A DNA stretch of 64,000 nucleotides from Hyphomonadaceae bacterium (GCA_009773395.1 WRPI01000001.1:124001-188000); one strand, 5' to 3'. Counted from the stretch's first letter, positions 50,361-60,866 are shown. Program-made: numbers and translations. Notes: generated by a model not told the origin, from the sequence alone.

Positions 50361-50396
50361 CGTTAACTTGCTTGGAATATGCTACGTTAACTTGCT
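50361..50396 (+). repeat. 12-bp direct repeat upstream of a GNAT gene
   Basis: CGTTAACTTGCT occurs at 50361-50372 and again at 50385-50396, 24 bp centre to centre, ending 25 bp before the next gene. GTTAAC resembles a CtrA half site. Could be an operator. Confidence 0.5.
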
Positions 50397-50420
50397 CTAT
50401 TTTCAAAATATGCAACAATT

Positions 50421-51002
50421 ATGATTATGAAATTTGTGCTTCGAAATGGAAACCTAAATGACATCGGCGCCCTTGCCGCATGCCACTTCAAGTGTTTTGT
50501 CGATGCGCATCAGGATATTCTCCCACAGCCACTACTCGATGATTTTCAATTGCCGCAAGCCTTGAAACATTGGCGATCCGAATTTGTGGCGCAAGCCGAA
50601 GATGAAGATCGTGGAATTTTTGTGCTTGAGGCCGAAAATAACCGCATAATTGGTTTTGCAAATTGTGGGGCAGCACAAGCAAAATCCAGTAATTCACTGG
50701 GGCAAGGCGAGATTTTCTCACTTTTTGTAGAAGCCGATTACCAAGGATTTGGCCTCGGCAAAGCCTTGATGTTGGCGGCTTCACGTTGGCTCATTTGCCG
50801 TGGCTTGTTTTCGGGTGGCATGTGGGTGGTTGAAGACAATGGAATTGGTCGCCGCTTTTGTGAAGATTTGGGCGCAAGAAATGTTGCGCGGCGGCGTGTC
50901 ACTAATAAGGGATATCAAATCACCAAAATTGGCCTTAGCTGGGCAGATTTTTCGGAAGTGGCACAATTAGAATGCGAAGTGCCGCAATGGGGCACAAACT
51001 AA
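50421..51002 (+). CDS. GNAT-family N-acetyltransferase
   Basis: This 193-residue protein has the GNAT acetyl-CoA loop QGFGLGKALMLAASRWL (about 110-126), preceded by GEIFSLFVEADY and followed by GMWVVEDNGIGRRFCEDLGARNV. The substrate is unknown. Start is ATG 50421 or 50427 (MKFVLRN). It converges with ogt, stops overlapping by four bases. Confidence 0.9.
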   Translation: MIMKFVLRNGNLNDIGALAACHFKCFVDAHQDILPQPLLDDFQLPQALKHWRSEFVAQAEDEDRGIFVLEAENNRIIGFANCGAAQAKSSNSLGQGEIFSLFVEADYQGFGLGKALMLAASRWLICRGLFSGGMWVVEDNGIGRRFCEDLGARNVARRRVTNKGYQITKIGLSWADFSEVAQLECEVPQWGTN

Positions 51003-51517
51003 ACATTTGCCTTTTCATGCGCCAATAGCCACTCTTTAATATCAATACCACCACCAAAACCGACCATTTTGCCGTTTTTTCCAATTACCCGATGGCATGG
51101 AACCACCAGTGGAATTGGATTGGCATGGTTCGCGCCACCAATTGCCCGAACCGCCTTTATATTTCCGACGCGCCTCGCTTGTTCTTGATAGGAAATTGTT
51201 TGTCCATGTGGAATTGTTCGCAATGCCTGCCATGATTTCATCTGGAACGGTGTTCCCGCCATTTTGACTTCAATTTTATCAATGCCCGCGAAATTGCCAT
51301 TGAAATAATCTTCAATGGCGCTTTTTATTTTTGGGATAACTTCCGCCTTGTTAAAAGCAATAGGGTTGCCCCAAGATTTTTCCAAAAGTGCCATGGCGTT
51401 TTGAAAATCATCGCCGAAACTTGCAAAATAAAGCACGCCATTATCGTCCCAAGCAAATGAAAGCGCCCCAATGGGTGAAGGTAAAACGCCATATAATAGG
51501 TCTATTTTATCAGTCAT
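50999..51517 (-). CDS. ogt: Methylated-DNA--protein-cysteine methyltransferase
   Basis: This 172-residue suicide repair protein removes O6-methyl groups from guanine. The acceptor Cys141 lies in PLVVPCHRVIGKNG, with the preceding helix SWQALRTIPHGQTISYQEQA and GANHANP. It lies seven bases after the corA stop on the same strand, so it may be read through from corA. A second alkylation-repair gene, tag, lies at 2.6 kb. Confidence 0.95.
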   Translation of the reverse strand: MTDKIDLLYGVLPSPIGALSFAWDDNGVLYFASFGDDFQNAMALLEKSWGNPIAFNKAEVIPKIKSAIEDYFNGNFAGIDKIEVKMAGTPFQMKSWQALRTIPHGQTISYQEQARRVGNIKAVRAIGGANHANPIPLVVPCHRVIGKNGKMVGFGGGIDIKEWLLAHEKANV

Positions 51518-51524
51518 TTTTGCC

Positions 51525-52502
51525 TCAAATCAAACGCGTTAATTTGGCAACCGCAAGCACAATTAGTGACGATAAACCCATTAAGCCCATTGCCAATAGC
51601 GGGCCAATTGGATCCTTAAATAATGCCATATATTCAAAGTTCATACCAAAAATTGACGAAATCAGGGTCGGTGGCGCAAAAAGCAAAGTCACGACCGCCA
51701 TAAAATTGAGGGCTTTGGATTGGCGCGCGCCGACCAAACCCAATGTTGCATCTAGCAAAAAGCTCAAATCGTTAAATTGTGCCTCACACAAGCGTTGCAG
51801 ATCCTTAACATCGTCCAAAAGCGCCGCAAGCCGCTTTCTATCCAAAGCGTAGCGACTAGCGATTGGCCCAAGAAAGTGAATCATGCGCCCCAAATCGAAA
51901 AGGCAGTCACGGCTTAAAGACAATTGCGCACCCAATTGACCGAGGGTTTTGATGCGCGATTCGGTTCTTATCAATTGTTTTTGCGCCAAGATTGGCAATG
52001 AAACTGCGTCTAAATCTATCGCAGTGCTTGCCAATAAATCGGCTTGGCGTTCAACCAATGATTCGAGCAAAACCACAAAGGCCTGACCCGAGGTCGCCAC
52101 CCCTTCCATTCTCGCCGATGCCCTTAATTGGCCAACTTCGAGCGCGCGCAAAGCCGCACTACGCACAGAAATCAGGATTTTCTTTGAAAGCACAAAACGC
52201 AAATTCGCGCGATAATAGACCGATGGCTCAATTGGTTTTTGATAAGGTTCCGCGCCTTTGCGCGCCGGAACATTTATCCGCATAAAAGCAATATCGTTTT
52301 CAATATACAGAAGCGATGATTCTTCAGGGCCAGTGTCATCAGGCTCGGCAATGATTTCCATTGCAAGTTTTTGCTCAACCGCTTCTTCTTCGGCTTTTGT
52401 GGCGCGAAATAAATCAAGCCAAACCACGTCTTGGCTTTCGAGATGTTCGATATCAACATCTGGTTTATTCGGCTGGGAAGTGCGGTGAATATAAATTGTC
52501 AT
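51525..52502 (-). CDS. corA: CorA-family magnesium/zinc transporter
   Basis: This 325-residue protein has a long cytoplasmic domain and two C-terminal membrane helices, the first ending in the signature GMNFEYM (about 288-294) and the second LLAMGLMGLSSLIVLAVAKL. It imports Mg2+ as a pentamer; ZntB-type efflux is an alternative, since the motif context GMNFEYMALF is shared. ATG 52502 (MTIYIHRTS) is preferred to TTG 52520. Confidence 0.92.
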   Translation of the reverse strand: MTIYIHRTSQPNKPDVDIEHLESQDVVWLDLFRATKAEEEAVEQKLAMEIIAEPDDTGPEESSLLYIENDIAFMRINVPARKGAEPYQKPIEPSVYYRANLRFVLSKKILISVRSAALRALEVGQLRASARMEGVATSGQAFVVLLESLVERQADLLASTAIDLDAVSLPILAQKQLIRTESRIKTLGQLGAQLSLSRDCLFDLGRMIHFLGPIASRYALDRKRLAALLDDVKDLQRLCEAQFNDLSFLLDATLGLVGARQSKALNFMAVVTLLFAPPTLISSIFGMNFEYMALFKDPIGPLLAMGLMGLSSLIVLAVAKLTRLI

Positions 52503-52548
52503 GCCGCAAGACTCTGACAAATTATGGTGATGATTGCAATCACATTAT

Positions 52549-53829
52549 TTAATTTGGAGTCCGTTTGAGTTCTTTCGCGCCAATGTCAGTGCGATAAAAT
52601 AAGCTGGGCGCATTGATTTTTTCGATTGCTTTATAGGCCTGATCAATTGCCAATTTTAGGTTTGATGCCGAAGCCGTGACGTTCAAGACTCGTCCACCAT
52701 TTGCGCACAAGCCGCCATCATCACAGAGCTTGGTTCCACTATGAAACACTTTTGCATTGCCACCACTTTCGGCTGCGCCTATTCCGAAAATCTCACCATT
52801 TTTTATGTATTCACCTGGGTAGCCATTGGCAGCCAAAACAATGGTCACCGAACTTTTGCTTTGTGGCCATTGTGCGAGCTTTGCAGGTTTCTCTGTTGCG
52901 ATATCCATAAGGCACTGCGCAAAATCATCGCCAATAAATTGCATTAAAATCTGGCACTCGGGATCACCAAACCTGCAATTATATTCAACCACCCGCGCTT
53001 GGCCATTTTCAATCATTAGACCAACATATAAGACGCCGTTAAACGGAATTTTGTCGTCCTTTAGGCCACGCAAAGTCGGCTCGATAATTTTGGAAATAAT
53101 GTCTTTCTCTAGTTTTTCGTCAACCAAACTTGTCGGTGCGAATGCCCCCATGCCGCCAGTGTTGGGTCCCAAATCATTGTCGAATGCGCGTTTATGATCT
53201 TGGCAAATCGGCAAAGGAATCGCGGATTGCTGATTGCAAAGCACGAAGAAGCTCGCCTCTTCGCCTTGCATGAATTCTTCGATAACAAGCTCTTTCGACG
53301 CATCGCCAAACTTACCGCTAAGCATTTCTTTAACTTCAGTCTGGGCGGTTTCAAAGTCTGGCGCGATAACAACGCCTTTGCCTGCGGCCAGCCCAGATGC
53401 CTTAAGGACATAAGGCGGGCTAAGGGCTTTTAGGAAAGCAATTGCGGGTTCATATTCCTCAAAAACGCCATATTTTGCCGTTGGTATATTATGCCGCGCC
53501 ATAAAGTCTTTCGCAAAGGCTTTGGACGATTCCAATTGCGCTGCTGCTTTACTTGGGCCAAAAGTCGCAATGCCAATAGCGCGTAATTTATCCGCTAAGC
53601 CAAGCGCGAGTGCAACTTCAGGGCCAATTACCACCAGGTCAATTTTTTCGCATTTGGCTAAATTGACCAACCCCAATATATCATCGGCAGCAATATCAAA
53701 TATCTTCGCAATTGAAGCAATGCCAGGGTTGCCGGGAGCCGCTATAATATGAGTAACATTAGGGCAGCTCGCCAGTTTCCAAACCAGCGCATGTTCTCGC
53801 CCACCGCCACCAACAACCATTATTCGCAT
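52549..53829 (-). CDS. purD: Phosphoribosylamine--glycine ligase
   Basis: This 426-residue ATP-grasp enzyme of purine synthesis joins glycine to phosphoribosylamine. Motifs: MRIMVVGGGGREHALVWKL at the N-terminus, YVLKASGLAAGKGV (ATP-binding), GEEASFFVLC, HKRAFDNDLGPNTGGMGA and NCRFGDPECQ. Start ATG 53829 gives the standard opening. It is 46 bp upstream of corA on the same strand, with a divergent-looking 110-bp gap to flp. Confidence 0.97.
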   Translation of the reverse strand: MRIMVVGGGGREHALVWKLASCPNVTHIIAAPGNPGIASIAKIFDIAADDILGLVNLAKCEKIDLVVIGPEVALALGLADKLRAIGIATFGPSKAAAQLESSKAFAKDFMARHNIPTAKYGVFEEYEPAIAFLKALSPPYVLKASGLAAGKGVVIAPDFETAQTEVKEMLSGKFGDASKELVIEEFMQGEEASFFVLCNQQSAIPLPICQDHKRAFDNDLGPNTGGMGAFAPTSLVDEKLEKDIISKIIEPTLRGLKDDKIPFNGVLYVGLMIENGQARVVEYNCRFGDPECQILMQFIGDDFAQCLMDIATEKPAKLAQWPQSKSSVTIVLAANGYPGEYIKNGEIFGIGAAESGGNAKVFHSGTKLCDDGGLCANGGRVLNVTASASNLKLAIDQAYKAIEKINAPSLFYRTDIGAKELKRTPN

Positions 53830-53940
53830 TTGCCACCCAATCAAAAACCAATGCGCTGCATAGGCGAACAATCACAGATTGCAAACCTATCTGTCAGTAA
53901 AATTTGATTCTTTCTGCGGAAATTAAGTCGGTGTGGCGAA

Positions 53941-54108
53941 TTAGCGCCCAGTAACCGCGTTACTAATTTTACCCATAGCGCCCATAAATCCATTGGTGGA
54001 ATTGCCCGCAAAAGCCTGCAAGCCAGCAAGAAGGCCAATAACAACGAAGGTTGCAATCATACCATATTCAATTGCAACTGCGCCCGATTGTGAGGCGCTA
54101 AATTTCAC
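53941..54108 (-). CDS. Flp/Fap type IVb pilin, orphan
   Basis: This 55-residue prepilin contains the hallmark SGAVAIEYGMIATFVVIGLLAGL, with cleavage expected at Gly-Ala and Glu5/Tyr6 of the mature pilin. Start GTG 54108 has AAGG five bases upstream; TTG 54147 would overlap the mutT end. No tad or cpa secretion genes are in the window, so it relies on machinery elsewhere or is inactive. It is last of an argJ-mutT-flp run. Confidence 0.88.
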   Translation of the reverse strand: MKFSASQSGAVAIEYGMIATFVVIGLLAGLQAFAGNSTNGFMGAMGKISNAVTGR

Positions 54109-54127
54109 GAATACCTTGATAAAAAAT

Positions 54128-54550
54128 TTATTTATTTGCTCGTGCAATCAAATAATCCCTTATGCTACCTATCAAGGGAACATCGGCGGGAGGCATCGGA
54201 TATTTTTCCATATCCGCAACTTCTACCCATGCCAATTCTTGTCCTTCACAGGATTTTGGTTCATTTTCCCAAATTCTTAGACCCCATAATGGCATCAAAA
54301 GGTGAAAATCTTCATAACAAAAACTGACAAAACTGATTGGTGCTAAGTCATCTACTTCGATTCTTATGCCCAATTCCTCGAATAATTCACGTTTCAGCGC
54401 GGATGAGGGTATTTCGCCTGCTTCGACTTTTCCACCGGGAAATTCCCACAGCCCGCCAAGCGACTTATTCATCGGCCTTTTAGCGAGCAATACGCGGTCT
54501 TGGGCATCGAACATCGCAACTGCTGCAACGAGGAGTAACTTATTGCTCAT
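54128..54550 (-). CDS. mutT: Nudix hydrolase, MutT-like (8-oxo-dGTP diphosphatase)
   Basis: This 140-residue protein carries the Nudix box GGKVEAGEIPSSALKRELFEELGI (about 38-61, G-x5-E-x7-REUxEE). N-terminal LLLVAAVAMFDAQDRVLLAKRP and WEFPGG are typical of MutT, which removes oxidised dGTP. ATG overlaps the argJ stop as ATGA, the classical alphaproteobacterial argJ-mutT coupling. Confidence 0.92.
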   Translation of the reverse strand: MSNKLLLVAAVAMFDAQDRVLLAKRPMNKSLGGLWEFPGGKVEAGEIPSSALKRELFEELGIRIEVDDLAPISFVSFCYEDFHLLMPLWGLRIWENEPKSCEGQELAWVEVADMEKYPMPPADVPLIGSIRDYLIARANK

Positions 54551-55764
54551 GATCGATAATCAGCGTTTATATCAATATACCCATGGGTTAAATCACAAGT
54601 CCATGCGGTGAAGCTGTCAGTTCCCACACCAACATCAACTTCGATTTCAATCAAATCGCCTTGCATTTTTTCGTCGATTTGGCTTTCATCAAATGCAACT
54701 GCACCGCCAAATTGCGCGACCATTTGCCCGCAAAACCTAATAGACATTTGCGCTTGGTCTATGTGTTCTTCGGACTTGCCAACCGCCATTGCCACCCGCC
54801 CCCAATTGGCATCAGCGCCAGCTATTGCGGTTTTTACGAGCGGAGAATTGGCAATTGCCATGGCAATAATTTTGGCGGATTTTGCGCTAATTGCACCGCT
54901 TACTTGGACTTTGATTAGTTTTTGCGCGCCCTCACCGTCCCGCACAACTTGCAAGGCCAAATCATGCATCACGTCAAACAATGCAGCACTAAAAACCTCA
55001 TCATCGCCGAGTTCATTATTGCCAGCTTCGCCTGTTGCAAATACCAATAATGTATCCGAAGTTGAAGTATCGCTATCGACAGTAATTGCATTGAAAGTGG
55101 TTTCCACATGCGCCGAAACCATTTTTTGCAAAGCCCCCGCAGAAATTTTTGCATCAGTAAAAATATAGACCAGCATGGTCGCCATATTTGGCGCAATCAT
55201 GCCCGAACCTTTTGCAATTCCCGCGATATTTATGGTTTTGCCGCCCAATTCGAATGATTTCCCCGCGCCTTTGAAAAAAGTATCGGTAGTTGAAATGGTG
55301 CGTGCCATTTGCTCAAAATCCGGCGCTGCTAATTTGCGCCAAACTTCGTCAAGAGAATCGGCAATAATATTGGGCGGCAGCGGCACACCAATCACGCCTG
55401 TCGCCGACAAAAAAACTTCGGCTGCGTCGCAATTAGTGAGCGCCCGTGTTTTCGTCACACTCGCTTCATTTTTCGCAATGCCGGCATCCCCAGTGAACGC
55501 ATTTGAATTGCCTGCATTCACAATCAGCGCTTTGGCTTTGCCGAATTTAAGCGCTTCGGCGCACCAATTCACATCACAAGAACGAGTTGATGATTTTGTC
55601 AAAGCGCCCGCGACAACTGCATCGTTTGGGAAATGCACCACAAGCAAATCATCGCGACCCGACTTGTAAAGGCCAAGCGAATGGGTCGCCGCCAAAACGC
55701 CGGCGATTTGCGGCAAGGCAGGGAAATTTTTAGGGGCCAAAGGCGAAATTTGGTTTTTACTCAT
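54547..55764 (-). CDS. argJ: Glutamate N-acetyltransferase / amino-acid acetyltransferase ArgJ
   Basis: This 405-residue bifunctional enzyme of the cyclic arginine pathway transfers acetyl from N-acetylornithine to glutamate. The autocleavage site is KGSGMIAPNMATML (Ala-Thr-Met-Leu, Thr is the new nucleophile), near residue 192. GNSNAFTGDAGI and DSDTSTSDTLL are other family segments. It is divergent from secA; a peptidyl-prolyl isomerase gene often found between them in relatives is missing. Confidence 0.96.
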   Translation of the reverse strand: MSKNQISPLAPKNFPALPQIAGVLAATHSLGLYKSGRDDLLVVHFPNDAVVAGALTKSSTRSCDVNWCAEALKFGKAKALIVNAGNSNAFTGDAGIAKNEASVTKTRALTNCDAAEVFLSATGVIGVPLPPNIIADSLDEVWRKLAAPDFEQMARTISTTDTFFKGAGKSFELGGKTINIAGIAKGSGMIAPNMATMLVYIFTDAKISAGALQKMVSAHVETTFNAITVDSDTSTSDTLLVFATGEAGNNELGDDEVFSAALFDVMHDLALQVVRDGEGAQKLIKVQVSGAISAKSAKIIAMAIANSPLVKTAIAGADANWGRVAMAVGKSEEHIDQAQMSIRFCGQMVAQFGGAVAFDESQIDEKMQGDLIEIEVDVGVGTDSFTAWTCDLTHGYIDINADYRS

Positions 55765-55990
55765 GGCACGCCATTAATTCATTTTTCGCCGCTTGTGAAA
55801 TGCTTAATTTGCCGAATTTCAGTTGAAAAACCGAATTATCGGCATTTTTGCACAAAATGGTGGCAAAAGGACAGGTGATTTGCATCATATAAGTTGACTA
55901 AGGCGCTTAGCATTCCTAACTGCAAATCTGATTTATTATGATATGGTGTGGCGCAATTTGCGCCGCAAACCTGCGCAGAAAAGTAAAAAT

Positions 55991-58726
55991 ATGTTCAAAG
56001 TTATCAAGAAGATTTTCGGTAGTTCCAATGATCGCCGCGTGAAAAGCCTTATGGATCGCGTAATCAAGAAAATTAATCCGCTCGAAGAAGCAATTAAGCA
56101 ATTGTCGGACGAGCAAATGGCAGCGAAAACCATTGAATTTAGGGAAAAATTGGCAAGTGGCGCCGAGCTTGATGACATTTTAGACGAAGCATTTGCCTTG
56201 GTGCGCGAAGCGGCATTGCGGACTTTGGGCCAACGCCATTATGATGTGCAATTGGTGGGTGGTATGGTGCTAAACACTGGTGCAATTTCCGAAATGCGCA
56301 CTGGTGAAGGCAAGACCCTTGTTGCGACCGCTCCCGTCTATTTGAACGCGCTTTTGGGCAATGGTGTTCATGTTGTGACGGTTAATGATTATTTGGCACG
56401 CCGTGACGCCGCTTGGATGGGCAAGATCTATAGTTTCTTGGGGCTTACAACTGGCGTAATTGTGCCAGGATTGTCCGACGCCGAACGCCGCGAGGCTTAT
56501 GCTTGCGATATTACTTATGCCACAAATAACGAACTTGGTTTTGATTATTTGCGCGATAATTTGAAATATCGCCTTGAAGACATGTCACAACGCGGTCATG
56601 CTTTTGCGATTGTCGATGAAGTTGACAGTATTTTGATTGATGAAGCACGCACGCCATTGATTATTTCGGGCCCAACCGATGATAAATCCGAATTCTATCG
56701 CAAAGTTGATGCGCTAATTTATCTGCTCGACAAAGATGATTATGAGCATGATGAAAAGCAAAAATCGGCCGTTTATACCGAAAAAGGCTCAGAACATATC
56801 GAACAATTATTGCAAGAACATGGCATTTTGGTCGGTTCTTTGTATGAAGTTATCAATACGTCAATTGTTCACCATGCCAATCAGGCATTGCGGGCGCATG
56901 TGCTGTTTCATCGCGATAAAGACTATATCGTAAAAGACGAAGAAGTGATTTTAATTGACGAATTCACGGGACGAATGTTGACTGGTAGGAGGCTTTCCGA
57001 AGGTTTGCACCAGGCAATCGAAGCCAAGGAAAATGTAAAAGTAGAGCCTGAAAACCAAACTTTGGCGTCAATTACTTTCCAAAATTATTTCAGGCTTTAC
57101 AAAAAGCTCGCGGGTATGACCGGCACTGCACAGACCGAAGCTGCCGAATTTGAAAGCATTTATAATCTTCAAGTCGTGGAAATCCCAACTAACCGCCCAG
57201 TATGCCGTATTGATGACAATGATTTGGTGTTCCAAACCGAAGAAGGCAAGCATCGTGCAATTATGCAAGATATCATTGAAAGCCACCAAAAAGGCCAGCC
57301 AGTTTTGGTGGGCACGGCATCAATTGAAAAATCGGAAGTCATTTCTGGGCTTCTAAAAGCGCAAAATATTCCGCATAATGTTCTTAATGCGCGCTACCAT
57401 GAGCAAGAAGCCGAAATTATCGCCGACGCGGGCGTTACGGGGGCTGTTACAATCGCAACCAATATGGCGGGTCGTGGAACAGATATTCAATTGGGTGGAA
57501 ATTTTGAAATGCGCTGTGAAAAATCGCGGCGCGAGCGTGAAGCTGCTTGGGGCCGTTCAATGACCGCCGAAGAAGTGGCGTCCATGAACGCGGATATTGC
57601 AAAAACTATTGATGCCGACAAAGAAAAAGTTCTTGAACTTGGCGGGCTTTATGTTTTGGGCACCGAGCGCCATGAAAGCCGCCGCATTGATAATCAGCTT
57701 CGCGGCAGAACTGGCCGTCAAGGCGACCCTGGGCGGTCGCGTTTTTACCTTTCGACTGACGATGATTTATTGCGCATTTTTGGCGGCGATCGCTTCAAAA
57801 ATATCATGACTGCCATGAGCCTTCCAGAAGACGAACCAATCGAAGAACGCATGATGAATAAAGCGATGGAAATCGCACAAAAACGGGTTGAAGCTCGCAA
57901 TTTTGATATTCGCAAAAACCTTATCAAATATGACGATGTCATCAATGACCAACGCAAACAAATTTTTGAAGAGCGCAAGGAATTTATGCGCGATAGCGAT
58001 GTTGAAGAAACCATCGAATTTATGCGCGAAACCGTAATTGACGATATGTGCGAACGCTTTATGCCCGAAAAATTGCTGCCCGAACAATGGGACGCCGACG
58101 GCCTAAAAGAAGCGGTGAAATCTTCATTGGGCATTGATATGCCGATAGATGAAATGATCGCCGAAGATGGTGCAGATGATAAGGACATCAAATTACGAAT
58201 TGAACAAGCTGCCGACGCACATTGGGCCAGCAAAACCGCAATTTTGGGGCCCGAGCAATCGCGCGACCTTGAAAAGCAAATTTTGCTGCAAACCATTGAC
58301 ACGAAATGGCGAGAGCATTTGGCAGTTGTTGATCATTTACGCTCGGTAATTCATCTTCGGGGCTATGCACAGCGCGATCCATTGATTGAGTATAAGACCG
58401 AAGGCTTCACATTATTTGAAAATATGCGCCGTGATTTGCGCACCGATGTGGTGGCAATACTTCAAAATATTGAATTAGTAATGCAACCACCGCCCGAAGA
58501 TGCGGGTCGCGCTATATTTAATGCGGGCCAAGTCGGTGGTGGGGCTGGGTTTTTGGCATCGCACCCTAACCCTGAAACTGGGCTTGATGAAATGGGTGAC
58601 ATGCGCGATGATTTGGTGCATTCACCACTTGGCCCAATGCCACGGGCTTGGCTTGGAACCAATCGCAATGCGCCTTGCCCGTGCATGTCTGGCAAGAAAT
58701 ACAAACACTGCCACGGCGCGATATAA
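55991..58726 (+). CDS. secA: Protein translocase ATPase SecA
   Basis: This 911-residue motor drives Sec-dependent export. Motor domain I shows [12 protein letters not shown] (Walker A, about 98-108) and [16 protein letters not shown]; domain II has [14 protein letters not shown] and [13 protein letters not shown]. The C-terminal zinc tail [14 protein letters not shown] binds SecB. The true start is ATG 55991 ([10 protein letters not shown]), 16 codons into the open frame. A GGCGC/GCGCC hairpin lies just before, at about 55952-55966. It converges with a methyltransferase gene. Confidence 0.98.
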   Translation: MFKVIKKIFGSSNDRRVKSLMDRVIKKINPLEEAIKQLSDEQMAAKTIEFREKLASGAELDDILDEAFALVREAALRTLGQRHYDVQLVGGMVLNTGAISEMRTGEGKTLVATAPVYLNALLGNGVHVVTVNDYLARRDAAWMGKIYSFLGLTTGVIVPGLSDAERREAYACDITYATNNELGFDYLRDNLKYRLEDMSQRGHAFAIVDEVDSILIDEARTPLIISGPTDDKSEFYRKVDALIYLLDKDDYEHDEKQKSAVYTEKGSEHIEQLLQEHGILVGSLYEVINTSIVHHANQALRAHVLFHRDKDYIVKDEEVILIDEFTGRMLTGRRLSEGLHQAIEAKENVKVEPENQTLASITFQNYFRLYKKLAGMTGTAQTEAAEFESIYNLQVVEIPTNRPVCRIDDNDLVFQTEEGKHRAIMQDIIESHQKGQPVLVGTASIEKSEVISGLLKAQNIPHNVLNARYHEQEAEIIADAGVTGAVTIATNMAGRGTDIQLGGNFEMRCEKSRREREAAWGRSMTAEEVASMNADIAKTIDADKEKVLELGGLYVLGTERHESRRIDNQLRGRTGRQGDPGRSRFYLSTDDDLLRIFGGDRFKNIMTAMSLPEDEPIEERMMNKAMEIAQKRVEARNFDIRKNLIKYDDVINDQRKQIFEERKEFMRDSDVEETIEFMRETVIDDMCERFMPEKLLPEQWDADGLKEAVKSSLGIDMPIDEMIAEDGADDKDIKLRIEQAADAHWASKTAILGPEQSRDLEKQILLQTIDTKWREHLAVVDHLRSVIHLRGYAQRDPLIEYKTEGFTLFENMRRDLRTDVVAILQNIELVMQPPPEDAGRAIFNAGQVGGGAGFLASHPNPETGLDEMGDMRDDLVHSPLGPMPRAWLGTNRNAPCPCMSGKKYKHCHGAI

Positions 58727-58742
58727 AATTTATTGCGAATAA

Positions 58743-59525
58743 TTAAAAATTGGAGTTTTTCAAGCCGAGGATAACTTGGTCACGGCTCCAAAGCACCATT
58801 TCGCGCGGTGGGTATCCTTGAATATAGTCTTCTACCCGATAAATCGCTTCTTTCGGGAAATTATATGGCGCAAGACCCAAATTCATCAAGGCGAAACCGC
58901 CTAAATGCACATCAACATTGGTGAAGCCTGACAAAGTAATATGGCTAGTTGTGAACAAATATTTGATGTTCGAATCGACAAAATTTTGGAAAATCTTCTT
59001 TGCTTCGGCATAGGGTAAATGGAAAAGGCAATCTCGGCACATCATCATGTCTGCGGCTGGAAAAAGCTGTTCGGTTAAATCAATATGCCGAAAGCTGGTT
59101 CGCGAATTGCCGTGTTCTTGGTTTAATTTATCAACAAGTGCAGCGACAATATCACCGCCAATATAATTTATCGAATAGTCTTTCAAAACATGGCGCATCC
59201 AATTAAAATCGCCACAAGGCGCATCAAAAATTGTCTCAATTCCCAGATCTCTGAAAATTATCGGCATTTGTTTGCGCAGGTTTTCGGTATAACGTAAAGA
59301 CGAACCATCTCCACTGACACTTTCCTCATTGGCCCACATATTGGTTTCGAAAATCATTGTGAACAAGTCTTCTTTTTTATTGGCATTTGCTGGCTTTGGC
59401 CCACTTGGCGCCGCCAATTTTTCTTTTGCTTGCTTGGCTAAAGTTTCCACTTCGGGAGCCAAATGAGGGTGATTGTCCAATATCAGACTTATTGTCTCAA
59501 GAACGGTTTTTTCAATGCTTTTCAA
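58743..59525 (-). CDS. Class I SAM-dependent methyltransferase of unknown substrate
   Basis: This 260-residue protein has a SAM-binding loop IFDAPCGDFNWMRHVL (about 100-115), IGGDIVAALVDKL and MCRDCLFHLPYAEAKKIFQN. The N-terminal 80 residues are helical and charged. The GDFNWM context resembles methyltransferases found near sugar/fatty-acid clusters, but the substrate is not known to me. It is convergent with secA (16-bp gap). Confidence 0.85.
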   Translation of the reverse strand: MKSIEKTVLETISLILDNHPHLAPEVETLAKQAKEKLAAPSGPKPANANKKEDLFTMIFETNMWANEESVSGDGSSLRYTENLRKQMPIIFRDLGIETIFDAPCGDFNWMRHVLKDYSINYIGGDIVAALVDKLNQEHGNSRTSFRHIDLTEQLFPAADMMMCRDCLFHLPYAEAKKIFQNFVDSNIKYLFTTSHITLSGFTNVDVHLGGFALMNLGLAPYNFPKEAIYRVEDYIQGYPPREMVLWSRDQVILGLKNSNF

Positions 59526-59739
59526 TTTAGTATTTTTCGAAATAATGTTGTGGTGAAATTTGCTTAACCAATAAGTCAGCGATTTTCTAGCATATTAGGC
59601 AAGATAATGAACCCAATGCCATTAAGTGTCCAAATTTATACTGACGTAAACCCGAATTTAACCATAAATGCCTCATTGAAGCCCTATTGTTAATTTATTG
59701 CTTCTGAGTGTAAAACCCAATTAAAGGACTATATCCGAG

Positions 59740-60426
59740 ATGGAAACCGCCGCGACCTCATTTTCGTTAATTGAGCTTTTTACAAGAGCCGATATAGTCG
59801 TCAAAATTGTTATGGTTGGGCTGGCGTTTACTTCAGTTTGGTCGTGGGCATTAACCATTGAAAAATGGCTGCAAGTGCGCAAATTGGATGCGGGCGCAAG
59901 GGCGGTTGAATTGGCACTCGCCGAAGCAAAAGCCACCGAAAATATTGAAGAATTGAGCCGTCAAGGCGATCCAAGCGCGCGCATTATTTCCATCGGACTG
60001 AACGAGGCGCGTGCCGCACGGCGCGGAGGCACTTTAAGCGAAGCTGGCGCTGCTATGGCAATTGAGCGCATGCAAAGAAGCATGGAAGCGCAATTAAGCC
60101 GCGAAATGGCCAAAGCCGAACGCGGCCTTGGAGTTTTGGCTACAATTGGCACATCGGCAACTTTTGTCGGGCTATTCGGCACGGTTTGGGGGATTATGAA
60201 CTCGTTCCGCGCCATTGCCGCATCGCATGATACTAATTTAGCAGTAGTGGCACCTGGTATTGCCGAAGCGCTATTCGCAACTGCTATGGGTTTGGTCGCA
60301 GCAATTCCCGCAGTTATTTTTTACAATTGGATTTCCGGGAAAATTGACCGCTTTTCAATTCGCATCGAAACCATTGTCGACGATGTAATAACCCGCGCGT
60401 CACGCCGTTTTAGTGAAGCTCCATAA
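59740..60426 (+). CDS. tolQ: Tol-Pal system proton-channel subunit TolQ
   Basis: This 228-residue MotA/TolQ/ExbB protein has an N-terminal helix (ADIVVKIVMVGLAFTSVWSW, about 13-33) and a C-terminal pair (LATIGTSATFVGLFGTVWGI; AEALFATAMGLVAAIPAVIF). With TolR it converts the proton gradient into conformational force on TolA for outer-membrane constriction. Stop TAA overlaps tolR ATG. ybgC, which often opens this operon, is absent; a 214-bp leader precedes it. Confidence 0.96.
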   Translation: METAATSFSLIELFTRADIVVKIVMVGLAFTSVWSWALTIEKWLQVRKLDAGARAVELALAEAKATENIEELSRQGDPSARIISIGLNEARAARRGGTLSEAGAAMAIERMQRSMEAQLSREMAKAERGLGVLATIGTSATFVGLFGTVWGIMNSFRAIAASHDTNLAVVAPGIAEALFATAMGLVAAIPAVIFYNWISGKIDRFSIRIETIVDDVITRASRRFSEAP

Positions 60427-60866
60427 TGGCGAGCCTTGGCCCTTCACACACCAAAGGTCACCGCCGTGGCAGGCGCACCCGCCGCCTTATGGGTGAAATC
60501 AACATCACGCCATTTGTTGATGTTGTATTGGTTTTGCTGATTGTTTTTATGGTTGCTGCACCATTACTGACTGTTGGAGTTCCAGTTGATTTGCCGAAAA
60601 CCGAAGCCAAATCTATGGCAAATGAGCAAGAGCCAATAAGCATTACAATATTGGCTGACGGGCAAATTTATTTGCAATCAGAACAAGTTGCCTTTGACGA
60701 TTTAATGCCGCGCCTTACAGCAGCAAGCGCCGAACAATATGATAGGCGGATTTTTATTCGTGGTGATAGCACAGCCGATTATGGTGTCGTAATGCAAGTT
60801 ATGGCACGCATTAATTCGGCGGGATATCGCAATTTGGGGCTAATAACTGACCCGATATCAAAATGA
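60426..60866 (+). CDS. tolR: Tol-Pal system protein TolR
   Basis: This 146-residue ExbD/TolR protein has a single helix with the proton-carrying Asp in GEINITPFVDVVLVLLIVFM (about 23-42) and a periplasmic domain (PVDLPKTEAK; IFIRGDSTADYGVVMQVMARI). It is coupled with tolQ (TAATG) and with tolA (ATGA overlap). Confidence 0.96.
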   Translation: MASLGPSHTKGHRRGRRTRRLMGEINITPFVDVVLVLLIVFMVAAPLLTVGVPVDLPKTEAKSMANEQEPISITILADGQIYLQSEQVAFDDLMPRLTAASAEQYDRRIFIRGDSTADYGVVMQVMARINSAGYRNLGLITDPISK

